Notes under the pieces: model-generated
Database searches by the model: none
What the model was told of the DNA's origin: nothing
The model's input: the letters and a program-made list of their open reading frames with translations, nothing else
In this document: piece by piece, positions 1-7,748 of the stretch
How positions within the stretch are numbered: position 1 is the stretch's first letter
Layout: each line of letters begins with the position of its first letter
Translations under genes and position numbers: made by a program
Origin: Clostridia bacterium
Lineage (GTDB): Bacteria > Bacillota > Clostridia > Christensenellales > Aristaeellaceae
Direction: 5' to 3'
DNA length: 57,363 nt
Assembly (NCBI GenBank): GCA_017469265.1
Contig: JAFUGS010000095.1
Coordinates: 1-57,363, forward strand

Positions 1-1809
1 CCGGCGCAGCCCGCCGAAACGCCGACGCCCGCGTCCGGCGGCAGCGGCGGCTGGAGCGACTGGGGAACGGTTTCCGGCACGACGCCCACGCCGCAGCCCG
101 GCGTCAGCGTTTCGGTGCTTCCGGACACGACGCCCCAGAGCAGCACCATCGTTTTTGATACCTACAGTCCCCGGCCTTCGGACGGCACACAGACCGTGAC
201 GGCGGCGCCCCGGGAAACCATTCAGGTTGTAACCCGGCCGCCGGCGACCCCGACGCCGACCCCCAAAAGCCTCCAGCGGGGCTTCACCGGGTCGGACGAG
301 GTCCGGGCTGTGCAGAAAAGGCTGAAGGCCCTGGGCTATTATACCGGTTCCGTGGACGGGGACTTTGGCGCCGGCACGGAGGCGGCGGTCAAAGCCTTTC
401 AGAAGGCGAACGGCCTGACGGCGGACGGCAAGGTGGGGGAGAAGACCCTGGCCAAGCTGAATGCCAGGGACGCGGTCACCAAAAAGCAGGCCAGCGCCAC
501 CCCGACCCCGAAGCCGACCGCGAAAGCAACGGCGAAGCCCACCGCCAGACCAACCAAAAAACCCACCGCCACGCCCCGGGCAACGGCGACGCCGAACCTG
601 ACAAAGGATTACTACCTGCAGCTGGGCGCCAGCGGCGCGAAGGTGCGGACCCTGCAGAACCGGCTGATTCAGCTGGGATGGCTGGGGGGAAAAGCCACGG
701 GCACCTATGACGAGGCGACGGAGGCCGCGGTGCGGGCTTTCCAGAAGAAGACCAAAGGCCTCTGGGAGGATGGCATCGCCGGGCCGGACACGCTGCGGGC
801 TCTCTACGCCAGCGGCGCGGCCAAAGCTTCCACGGCGGCGGCCAGCACCGGCGAGACCCTGGAGAAGGGCAGTGAAGGCGACGCGGTGCGGGCGCTGCAG
901 CGGCGGCTGAAGGAGCTGGGCTACCTGTCCGGCACCGTGGACGGCAGCTTTGGCATCGCGACGGAGGCGGCGGTGATCGCCTTCCAGCAGCGAAACGGCC
1001 TGACCGCGGACGGCAAGGCGGGCTCCGCGACCCTGAACCGGCTTTACAGCGAGGACGCGGTGAAAAACGGCGGGTCCCCGGTGGACACCTCCACCAGCCG
1101 GGACACGTCCGCCGGCCGGGACACCTCCGGCATCTCCTCCACAGGGTATGTGACCCTGGAGAACGGTTCCACGGGCGCCGCTGTCAGAAAGCTGCAGGAG
1201 CGGCTGAAGCAGCTGGGTTACTACAGCGGCTCGGTGGACGGCAGCTTCGGGGACGGCACGGAGGCCGCGGTGATGGCCTTCCAGCTGCGGAACAAGCTGA
1301 CCGTGGACGGAAAGGCCGGCCCTGCAACCCAGCGGGCGCTGTACGGCAGCGGAACCGCCATCGCCTATACCGCGCTGCGGACCGGCGAGGAAGGCACGGC
1401 GGTGAGAAATCTGCAGTACACCCTGTATGAGCTGGGATACTACACCGGAACCATTGACGGGGAATACGGCCAGAGCACCGCGGACGCGGTGCGGGCTTTC
1501 CAGATTCAGAACAGGCTGAGCCCCGTGGACGGGGTGGCCGGCAGCGCCACCCTGGCCCGGCTGTATTCCGCGGACGCCCTGCCCGCGGAGGCCGCCGCCG
1601 TGAGCTATGACACGGCCAGGCCCGGAGACAAGGGCGAGCTGGTGGTGGAGATCCAGGACTGTCTGGTGCAGATGGGCTATCTGGAGCGGATCAGCGGCGT
1701 GTACGATGAAAGCACGGAAGCGGCGGTGAGGCAGTTCCAGAAGGAAAGCGGCCTGACCGCGGACGGCGTGGCGGGGGGGAAGACCCTGCAGTATCTTTTC
1801 GGATACTGA
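1..1809 (+). CDS. Secreted peptidoglycan-binding repeat protein (5' end outside window)
   Basis: The reading frame is open from the first base, so the N-terminus, and any signal peptide, lies outside the window. What remains is a Pro/Thr-rich stretch followed by about six PG_binding_1 repeats of some 60 residues. Each carries the family pattern of LQ-x-RL-x-LGY, a VDG-x-FG turn, TEAAV-x-AFQ and GLTADGKAG. A Thr-Pro-Lys-rich linker at about 480-600 separates the first repeat from the rest. Such repeats anchor proteins to the cell wall. No catalytic domain follows the last repeat, and the protein ends in a short YLFGY tail, so any enzymatic part must be N-terminal. It resembles the complete SH3b/PG-binding protein at 7749-10184 and may share its job. 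A GTG at 115 is an internal codon, not a plausible start, because coding-like sequence continues upstream. Confidence 0.85.
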   Translation, partial: PAQPAETPTPASGGSGGWSDWGTVSGTTPTPQPGVSVSVLPDTTPQSSTIVFDTYSPRPSDGTQTVTAAPRETIQVVTRPPATPTPTPKSLQRGFTGSDEVRAVQKRLKALGYYTGSVDGDFGAGTEAAVKAFQKANGLTADGKVGEKTLAKLNARDAVTKKQASATPTPKPTAKATAKPTARPTKKPTATPRATATPNLTKDYYLQLGASGAKVRTLQNRLIQLGWLGGKATGTYDEATEAAVRAFQKKTKGLWEDGIAGPDTLRALYASGAAKASTAAASTGETLEKGSEGDAVRALQRRLKELGYLSGTVDGSFGIATEAAVIAFQQRNGLTADGKAGSATLNRLYSEDAVKNGGSPVDTSTSRDTSAGRDTSGISSTGYVTLENGSTGAAVRKLQERLKQLGYYSGSVDGSFGDGTEAAVMAFQLRNKLTVDGKAGPATQRALYGSGTAIAYTALRTGEEGTAVRNLQYTLYELGYYTGTIDGEYGQSTADAVRAFQIQNRLSPVDGVAGSATLARLYSADALPAEAAAVSYDTARPGDKGELVVEIQDCLVQMGYLERISGVYDESTEAAVRQFQKESGLTADGVAGGKTLQYLFGY

Positions 1810-1990
1810 GGACCCGCCGCGAAAGTCCCCGTGCCTTTTGCCGGCCGGAATCCGCCCGGCCCGCGCCGGCGGGCGGGAAAAAGCGCGCGGACGCCCGCCC
1901 GGAGCGGAAAACCCGCAAAAAAGAGGAGAAAAGACCTTTGAGGTCGAAATAATCCTTTTTGGAAACCTGATTTTAGACGAGGTGAAAGCG

Positions 1991-2836
1991 ATGTCGGAAT
2001 GCACACATGACTGCTCCTCCTGCGGGGTTGACTGCAGCAGCCGTCAGTCGGAAAGTCTGCTGGCCCCGTTGAACGCGGCCAGCAAGGTGAAAAAGGTCAT
2101 CGCCGTGGTGAGCGGCAAGGGCGGCGTGGGGAAGAGCCTGGTGACCGGCCTGATGGCGGTGCTGGCCCGCAGAAACGGCTTCCAGACCGCGATTCTGGAC
2201 GGGGACATTACGGGGCCCAGCATCCCGAAGATGTTCGGGGTCCGGGATCCCGCCATGGGCAGCGATGAAGGCATCCTGCCGGCGGAAAGCCGCACGGGCA
2301 TCAAAATGATGAGCGTGAACCTGCTGCTGGAGAACGATACGGATCCGGTGGTCTGGCGGGGCAGCCTGATCAGCGGGACGGTGAAGCAGTTCTGGACCGA
2401 CGTGGTCTGGGGCGAGGTGGATTATATGTTCGTGGACATGCCTCCGGGAACCGGGGATGTGCCGCTGACGGTGTTCCAGAGCTTGCCGGTGGACGGGATC
2501 CTGATCGTCACCAGCCCCCAGGAGCTGGTGGGCATGATCGTGGAAAAGGCGCTGAACATGGCCAAGATGATGAACATCCCCGTGCTGGGTATCATCGAGA
2601 ACATGAGCTACATTCGCTGCCCGGACTGCGGGAAGAAGATCTATCCCTTCGGCGAGGGAAGGACGGAAAAGATCGCGCAGCAGCATTCCCTGCCCCTGCT
2701 GGCCCAGATTCCCATGGATCCGGCCCTGGCGCGGGAGTGCGACACGGGCGTGATCGAGCTGTTCAATGAGGACTGGATGGACGGCGCGCTGGCGGCGGTG
2801 GAGCACTGCCCGAAAAAGGTGTTCGGCAAGGCCTGA
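1991..2836 (+). CDS. Mrp/NBP35-type Fe-S cluster carrier ATPase
   Basis: This is a 281-residue P-loop ATPase of the Mrp/NBP35 (ApbC) family, which holds and delivers [4Fe-4S] clusters in the cytoplasm. The N-terminus has four clustered cysteines (C4, C8, C11, C15). A deviant Walker A of the MinD type (SGKGGVGKS) follows at about residues 38-46, then the DxDxxGPS segment (DGDITGPS), a Walker-B-like region (VDMPPGTGD) and a late CPDC pair that in this family contributes to the cluster site. I chose the ATG at 1991 because GAGGTGAAAGCG stands just before it; an in-frame ATG at 1838 would add about 50 low-complexity residues absent from the family. It leads the housekeeping run that continues to rnc. 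The preceding 180 bp hold GC-rich inverted repeats but no convincing promoter. Confidence 0.92.
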   Translation: MSECTHDCSSCGVDCSSRQSESLLAPLNAASKVKKVIAVVSGKGGVGKSLVTGLMAVLARRNGFQTAILDGDITGPSIPKMFGVRDPAMGSDEGILPAESRTGIKMMSVNLLLENDTDPVVWRGSLISGTVKQFWTDVVWGEVDYMFVDMPPGTGDVPLTVFQSLPVDGILIVTSPQELVGMIVEKALNMAKMMNIPVLGIIENMSYIRCPDCGKKIYPFGEGRTEKIAQQHSLPLLAQIPMDPALARECDTGVIELFNEDWMDGALAAVEHCPKKVFGKA

Positions 2837-2950
2837 CCGGGCCGGGGAAATGCCTTTCCAGTTAAGGGGCGCGGCCCCGCGGTCCGGAAAAGCGGGCGGG
2901 GATCAGCGCCATCCCGATGAAACCACAGGACGGAAAGGAGGCGGCCGGGG

Positions 2951-4141
2951 TTGGCCAGACGGTACAGGGACCAGAGTGATCAGCTGCTCCGGCGCCAGGG
3001 CCGCAGCGCCAGGGAACGGCAGCAGAACGCGGACGCGGAGAAAACCCGCCGGACGCGCATCCGGGCCGGGATCATCCTGGTGGCGCTGGTGGTGGCGGTG
3101 CTGCTGGGGTTCCGCTTCCTGCGGGCCAACGGCCCCAGGGAAAGCTCCGCTTCCCGGCTGCCCTGCTTCGCCAATCAGAACGTGACCCCCTTCGGGGACA
3201 GCGTGCTGTATTACGACGGCGCCAGCCTGCACTGCCTTACCTCCTCCGGCACGATCCGCTGGAGCTTTCCGGCGGGGGAGAGCGCGTCCTTCTACGCGGG
3301 GCCGAAGCATGTGGCGATCTGGAGCGGCATGCAGATGTACCTGGTGGACTACAACGGCAATTCCACCTACAACGAAAGTATGGAGGGCCAGGTCCAGTTC
3401 ATCCGGGTGGGGGACCGGTACTGCGCCGTGGTTGTGGGGGAGGACACGGAATCCAAACTGATCGTGAAGGATCTGCAGGGCTCCCAGATCGACGTGGAGC
3501 AGGAAGCCTTCAGCGGGCTGATGATTCTGGATACCGGGTTTTACGGCGACCAGGGGGAATATCTCTGGACCCTGAGCCTGGACGTTTTCGGGACGGCGGC
3601 TAACACGATCATGAACACGTTCCAGGTGGGCAAGATGAACACCGGCGAGGTCAGCCTGGGTTCCTCCCTGACCTACAAGGTGCTGTATGAGAACGCCCGG
3701 CTGCGGGTGTTCACCACGCAGCAGTGCTATACCTATGACTACAAGTGCGTCCAGGACACCAACGCCACCATGCTGGTGTACGGCTGGAAGCTGATCGATC
3801 ATGAGATCCCCGAGCGCGGCGCGGCCAGAATGCTGCTGGCGCCCACCAGCCAGACCAGCAGCGCCCAGTCCATTACGGAGCTGCGGGTGCTGGAGGGAAA
3901 CGTGGACAAGCGCTACACCCTGCCGTCCGCCTGCGTGGGCGCCTGCATCTGGAAGGGAAACATTTACGCCTTCAGCGACGCCTATCTCTACCGGGCGGAT
4001 ATGAACAGCCAGCGCTTTTTTGTCAGCGGGATTCCCGTGCCGGAGGATACGGCGATCACCGCGTTCTATGGAGTGACCACGGACGGCCGGGCCCTGCTGG
4101 CGGCGGGGGACACGGTGTATTCCCTGAGACTGCCGCAATAA
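2951..4141 (+). CDS. DUF5711-like single-pass membrane protein
   Basis: The protein has 396 residues and a TTG start preceded by a strong AAAGGAGG. The first 36 residues are very basic and rich in Arg and Gln. One transmembrane helix follows at about 37-57, then a long extracytoplasmic domain with short beta-strand-like repeats (for example WSFPAGE, YLVDYNGN, YLWTLSLD), suggesting a propeller-like fold. The layout matches clostridial proteins annotated as DUF5711; that family name is from memory and the function is unknown. It lies between an Fe-S carrier ATPase and proS with short gaps and probably shares their transcript. The topology prediction puts the N-terminus inside and the repeat domain outside. 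Confidence 0.7.
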   Translation: MARRYRDQSDQLLRRQGRSARERQQNADAEKTRRTRIRAGIILVALVVAVLLGFRFLRANGPRESSASRLPCFANQNVTPFGDSVLYYDGASLHCLTSSGTIRWSFPAGESASFYAGPKHVAIWSGMQMYLVDYNGNSTYNESMEGQVQFIRVGDRYCAVVVGEDTESKLIVKDLQGSQIDVEQEAFSGLMILDTGFYGDQGEYLWTLSLDVFGTAANTIMNTFQVGKMNTGEVSLGSSLTYKVLYENARLRVFTTQQCYTYDYKCVQDTNATMLVYGWKLIDHEIPERGAARMLLAPTSQTSSAQSITELRVLEGNVDKRYTLPSACVGACIWKGNIYAFSDAYLYRADMNSQRFFVSGIPVPEDTAITAFYGVTTDGRALLAAGDTVYSLRLPQ

Positions 4142-4203
4142 GGATCCAAATACAGAACCGGCGGGCCGAGCACCCATGGGCCGGGAAGACGGAGGAAAAC
4201 ATC

Positions 4204-5649
4204 ATGGCGAAGGACAAGCAGGAATTTGTGACCCACATTACCCCCCGGAGTGAGGATTTTTCCCAGTGGTATACGGACGTGATCAAGCAGACGGAGCTCT
4301 GCGATTACGCGCCGGTGCGGGGCTGCATGATCATCCGGCCCTATGGCTACGCCATCTGGGAGCGGATTCAGGCGGAGATGGATGCCCGCTTTAAGGAGAC
4401 CGGGGCGCAGAATGTGTATTTCCCGATGCTGATTCCGGAGAGCCTGCTGCTGAAGGAAGCGGAGCATGTGGAAGGCTTCGCGCCGGAAGTGGCCTGGGTG
4501 ACCCAGGGCGGCGGGGAAACCCTGCAGGAACGCCTGGCGGTGCGCCCCACCAGCGAGACCATCTTCTGCTCCATGTATTCCAAATGGGTGCAGACCTGGC
4601 GGGATCTGCCCATGATGTACAATCAGTGGTGCTCCGTCATGCGCTGGGAGAAGGCGACCCGGCCTTTCCTGCGGACCAGCGAATTCCTCTGGCAGGAGGG
4701 GCATACCATCCACGCCACCGCGGAGGAGGCGGAGGAGGAAACCCTGAAGATGCTGGAGGTCTACCGGGAAGTGGCGGAGGACGTGCTGGCGCTGCCCGTC
4801 TACGTGGGCCAGAAGAGCGAGAAGGAAAAGTTCGCCGGCGCCCGGGCCACCTACTCCATGGAAGCCATGATGCAGGACGGCAAGGCCCTGCAGGCCGGCA
4901 CCAGCCACAATTTCGGCACCAATTTCGCGGAGGCGTACGATATCCAGTACCAGAGCAGGGAAGGCAAGCTGGAATACGTCCATGAAACGTCCTGGGGCGT
5001 CAGCACCCGCCTGATTGGGGCGATTATCATGACCCACGGCGATGAGCGCGGCCTGCGGCTGCCCCCGAAGGTGGCGCCCATTCAGGTGGTGATCCTGCCC
5101 ATCGCGGCCCACAAGGGCGGCGTGATGGAGGCCTGTGAAAAGATGCTGGGCGAGCTGAAGCAGGCCGGTTACCGGGTGAAGCTGGACGACCGGGATACGG
5201 TGTCGGCGGGATACAAGTTCAACGACTGGGAGCTGAAGGGTGTGCCCGTCCGGCTGGAAGTGGGCCCCAGGGATCTGGAGAATGGCGTGGTGACGGTTTT
5301 CCGCCGGGATACGCTGGAAAAGTTCACCCTGCCGCTGGAAAACCTGGCCGGGGAGCTGGGCGCGCTGCTGGAGGATATCCAGAAGGGCCTGTATGAGCAG
5401 GCGAAGGCCTTCCGGGACGCGCGGACCCGCGTGGTGCACAACATGGAGGAGCTGGAGACGGCGGTGCAGGACGGCTTTGCCAAGGCCATGTGGTGCGGTG
5501 AGCGGGCCTGTGAGGACGAGATCAAGGACAAATTCAACGCCTCCTCCCGGAACATGCCCTTTGACCAGGAAGGCAACACCTTCGGCGACACCTGCGTCTG
5601 CTGCGGAAAGAAAGCGAAGAAGGTCATGTTCTTCGCGAAGGCCTACTAA
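4204..5649 (+). CDS. proS: Prolyl-tRNA synthetase, type 3 (archaeal/eukaryotic-like)
   Basis: This 481-residue class II synthetase charges tRNA-Pro with proline. Its length and the absence of the bacterial insertion (editing) domain mark the short type-3 form found in some bacteria, archaea and eukaryotes. Motif 2 is visible as RWEKATRPFLRTSEFLWQEG, motif 3 as THGDERGLRLPP, followed by an anticodon-binding domain (about 285-390). The C-terminal zinc-binding-like domain has paired cysteines (CVCCGKKAKK near the end). The ATG at 4204 has GGAGGAAAACATC in front. It sits 62 bp after the DUF5711-like gene and 20 bp before plsX in the same direction, so co-transcription with lipid and RNA-processing genes is likely. 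Confidence 0.97.
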   Translation: MAKDKQEFVTHITPRSEDFSQWYTDVIKQTELCDYAPVRGCMIIRPYGYAIWERIQAEMDARFKETGAQNVYFPMLIPESLLLKEAEHVEGFAPEVAWVTQGGGETLQERLAVRPTSETIFCSMYSKWVQTWRDLPMMYNQWCSVMRWEKATRPFLRTSEFLWQEGHTIHATAEEAEEETLKMLEVYREVAEDVLALPVYVGQKSEKEKFAGARATYSMEAMMQDGKALQAGTSHNFGTNFAEAYDIQYQSREGKLEYVHETSWGVSTRLIGAIIMTHGDERGLRLPPKVAPIQVVILPIAAHKGGVMEACEKMLGELKQAGYRVKLDDRDTVSAGYKFNDWELKGVPVRLEVGPRDLENGVVTVFRRDTLEKFTLPLENLAGELGALLEDIQKGLYEQAKAFRDARTRVVHNMEELETAVQDGFAKAMWCGERACEDEIKDKFNASSRNMPFDQEGNTFGDTCVCCGKKAKKVMFFAKAY

Positions 5650-5669
5650 TACATCGCGGGGGAAAAAGC

Positions 5670-6665
5670 ATGAAGATTTACGTGGATGCCATGGGGGGCG
5701 ACAACGCTCCGCAGGCGATCGTGGAAGGCATCCTGGAGGCCCTGCGGAACAAGGCGGATCTTCAGGTGATCCTCGGGGGTCCCCTGAGCCAGGTGGAACC
5801 CCTGCTGGCCGGGGCGCAGGATGTCCGGGACCGGATCACCCTGGATGATGCGCCGGAAATCATCACGAATCATGAAAGCCCGGTCATGGGCGTCCGGAAG
5901 AAGACCAACAGCGCCACGGTGAAGGGCATGCTGGCCCTGCGGGAAGGCCGCTGCGACGGGTTTGTGTCCGCCGGCAGCACCGGCGCCGTGCTGGCAGGCG
6001 GCATGTTCCGCCTGGGGCGGATTCCGGGCATCGAGCGGCCGGCGCTGGCCCCGCTGATGCCCAACGGCAAAGGGCATTTCCTGCTCATTGACTGCGGAGC
6101 GAATGTGGACTGCAAACCCGAGTACCTGGTGCAGTTCGGCCTCATGGGGGAGGCCTATATGCGCGGCGTCATGGGGATGGAGTCTCCCCGGGTGGGCCTC
6201 ATCAACATCGGGGCGGAGGCGGAAAAGGGCAACGCCCTGGTGAAGGCCGTCTATCCGCTGATGGAGCAGGCGCCCTACCACTTTGTGGGCAATGTGGAAG
6301 CCCGGGACATCACCGGGGATCAGGCGGACGTGCTGGTGGCGGACGGCTTCAGCGGCAACCTGGTGCTGAAGTTCATGGAAGGCGTGGCCGGCACGCTGAT
6401 GGGCATTATCAAGCAGGAAATGATGGCGGATCTCCGTGGCAAGCTTTCCGGCCTGATCGGCAAGCCCGCTTTCCGCCGGGTGAAGAAGCTGATGGATTAT
6501 ACGGAGGTGGGCGGCGCCCCGCTGCTGGGGGTCCAGGGCGCGGTGGTCAAGGCCCATGGCTCCAGCAACGCTCACGCCTTTGCCTGCGCCATCGGACAGT
6601 GCGTGAAGATGGTGGACGGCGGCGTGGTCCGGATTATCGCCGAGGGCGTGGAAAAAATGGGATGA
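5670..6665 (+). CDS. plsX: Phosphate acyltransferase PlsX
   Basis: PlsX converts acyl-ACP and phosphate to acyl-phosphate, the donor for glycerol-3-phosphate acylation in phospholipid synthesis. The 331 residues begin with the hallmark YVDAMGGDNAP and contain the conserved SAGSTGA, NIGAEAEKGN and VADGFSGNL segments. The start has GGGGGAAAAAGC before it. It is followed 66 bp later by acpP, its acyl carrier partner, and then rnc. The usual fabD/fabG genes are not between them. The end of the protein (RIIAEGVEKMG) is intact and full length for the family. Confidence 0.97.
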   Translation: MKIYVDAMGGDNAPQAIVEGILEALRNKADLQVILGGPLSQVEPLLAGAQDVRDRITLDDAPEIITNHESPVMGVRKKTNSATVKGMLALREGRCDGFVSAGSTGAVLAGGMFRLGRIPGIERPALAPLMPNGKGHFLLIDCGANVDCKPEYLVQFGLMGEAYMRGVMGMESPRVGLINIGAEAEKGNALVKAVYPLMEQAPYHFVGNVEARDITGDQADVLVADGFSGNLVLKFMEGVAGTLMGIIKQEMMADLRGKLSGLIGKPAFRRVKKLMDYTEVGGAPLLGVQGAVVKAHGSSNAHAFACAIGQCVKMVDGGVVRIIAEGVEKMG

Positions 6666-6731
6666 CGGACGGAAGGGCGTCCCGCGCGCTTCCGACATCA
6701 TAAAAAAAGGAAAAAGAGGAGGAACGACAAA

Positions 6732-6962
6732 ATGACGTTTGATACCGTGAAGGAAATGATTGCCGCGCAGCTGCGGGTGGATGCCGGCACGATTACGGAA
6801 AGCAGCCGCCTGGTGGAGGACCTGAAGGCGGATTCCGCCAACATCATGGTGATGATCATGGATCTGGAAGACCGCTTCGGCGTGACGGTGGAGGATGACC
6901 AGATCATGAAGCTGAAGACCGTGGGCGACGTGGTGAAGTACATCGACAGCCTGCAGAAGTAA
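6732..6962 (+). CDS. acpP: Acyl carrier protein
   Basis: This 76-residue acidic protein carries growing fatty-acyl chains on a phosphopantetheine arm attached to the serine of the DSA motif (LKADSANIMV). Here Leu after the Ser, common in ACPs, is Ala, and the following residues are NIM instead of DVV; the rest of the four-helix ACP pattern (FGVTVEDDQIMKLKTVGDVVKYID) is normal. AAAAAGAGGAGGAACGACAAA precedes the ATG. Its place between plsX and rnc matches the common acpP-rnc linkage in Bacillota, so it is probably the fatty-acid-synthesis ACP and not a specialised carrier. Confidence 0.93.
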   Translation: MTFDTVKEMIAAQLRVDAGTITESSRLVEDLKADSANIMVMIMDLEDRFGVTVEDDQIMKLKTVGDVVKYIDSLQK

Positions 6963-6971
6963 AATACATTC

Positions 6972-7625
6972 ATGAGCGAACTGGAAAAAAAGCTGGGGTA
7001 TACCTTCCGGGACGGGGCGCTGCTCCGGCAGGCCCTGACCCACCCGTCCATGGGGAAAAAGGATAACCAGCGGCTGGAATTCCTCGGCGACGCCGTGCTG
7101 CAGTATCTGATGAGTGACAAGCTCTATCAGGCCTATCCGGAGAACCGGGAGGGCGGGCTGACCCATCTGCGGGCCCTGCTGGTCTGCGAGGCGACCCTGA
7201 GCCGGATCGCCGGAAAGCTGGGCGTCGGCGAGGCCCTGATCATGGACAAGGGGGAAGAGATGACCGGCGGCCGGGAAAAGCCCAGCGTCCTGTGTGACGC
7301 GATGGAGGCGGTTCTGGCGGCGGTATACCTGGACGGGGGAATCGAGGCGGCCCGGGACGTGATGGAACGCTGCTGGCCGGCGCCGGAGGACGTGCACAGC
7401 CCCACCCAGGACAGCAAGAGCACGCTGCAGGAGCTGCTGCAGCGGAACGGGGGCAACCCGCCGGAGTACCGGATCACCGGTCAGAGCGGCCCGCCCCATG
7501 ATCCCCGCTTTGAGGCGACGGTTTTCCATGAGGGAGCGCCGCTGGCCACGGGGATCGGGCATACCAAAAAACACGCGGAGCAGGAGGCCGCGGCCAGTGC
7601 CCTGCGGAAGCTCAGCGAATTATAA
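6972..7625 (+). CDS. rnc: Ribonuclease III
   Basis: This double-stranded RNA endonuclease processes rRNA precursors and structured mRNAs. The 217 residues contain the RNase III signature NQRLEFLGDAVLQ with the catalytic acidic residues, the second acidic site DAMEAVLAAVYLDGG, and a C-terminal dsRNA-binding domain (about residues 150-217, with the closing GHTKKHAEQEAAASAL helix). It starts 9 bp after acpP and has only a weak ribosome-binding site, so it probably depends on translation from acpP. In many Bacillota smc follows rnc; here smc is about 26 kb away on the other strand. Confidence 0.96.
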   Translation: MSELEKKLGYTFRDGALLRQALTHPSMGKKDNQRLEFLGDAVLQYLMSDKLYQAYPENREGGLTHLRALLVCEATLSRIAGKLGVGEALIMDKGEEMTGGREKPSVLCDAMEAVLAAVYLDGGIEAARDVMERCWPAPEDVHSPTQDSKSTLQELLQRNGGNPPEYRITGQSGPPHDPRFEATVFHEGAPLATGIGHTKKHAEQEAAASALRKLSEL

Positions 7626-7655
7626 ACAAAATATTACAAAAAGATGAAAATCCTG

Positions 7656-7684
7656 TTGACAAAATTCGCGCGGTTGCGTAAAAT
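7656..7684 (+). promoter_or_regulatory. Strong sigma-A-type promoter for the SH3b/PG-binding gene
   Basis: A perfect -35 TTGACA at 7656-7661, a 17-bp spacer and a TAAAAT -10 at 7679-7684 lie 31 bp after rnc. They give the next gene its own promoter and place the transcript start near 7691, which rules out the in-frame ATG at 7644 as the translation start. Confidence 0.85.
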
Positions 7685-7748
7685 GAGACCGTGTATCAGT
7701 ATGTCAGCAGGATTTTTCCTGTTTTCTGGCAAGATGGAGGTCGAGAGT

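Noticed and set aside
283-1806. Regularly repeated DNA in the PG-binding genes as a CRISPR or satellite array
   Set aside because: The periodicity is that of about 60-residue protein repeats in frame, with diverged DNA; no short exact repeats with unique spacers are present.
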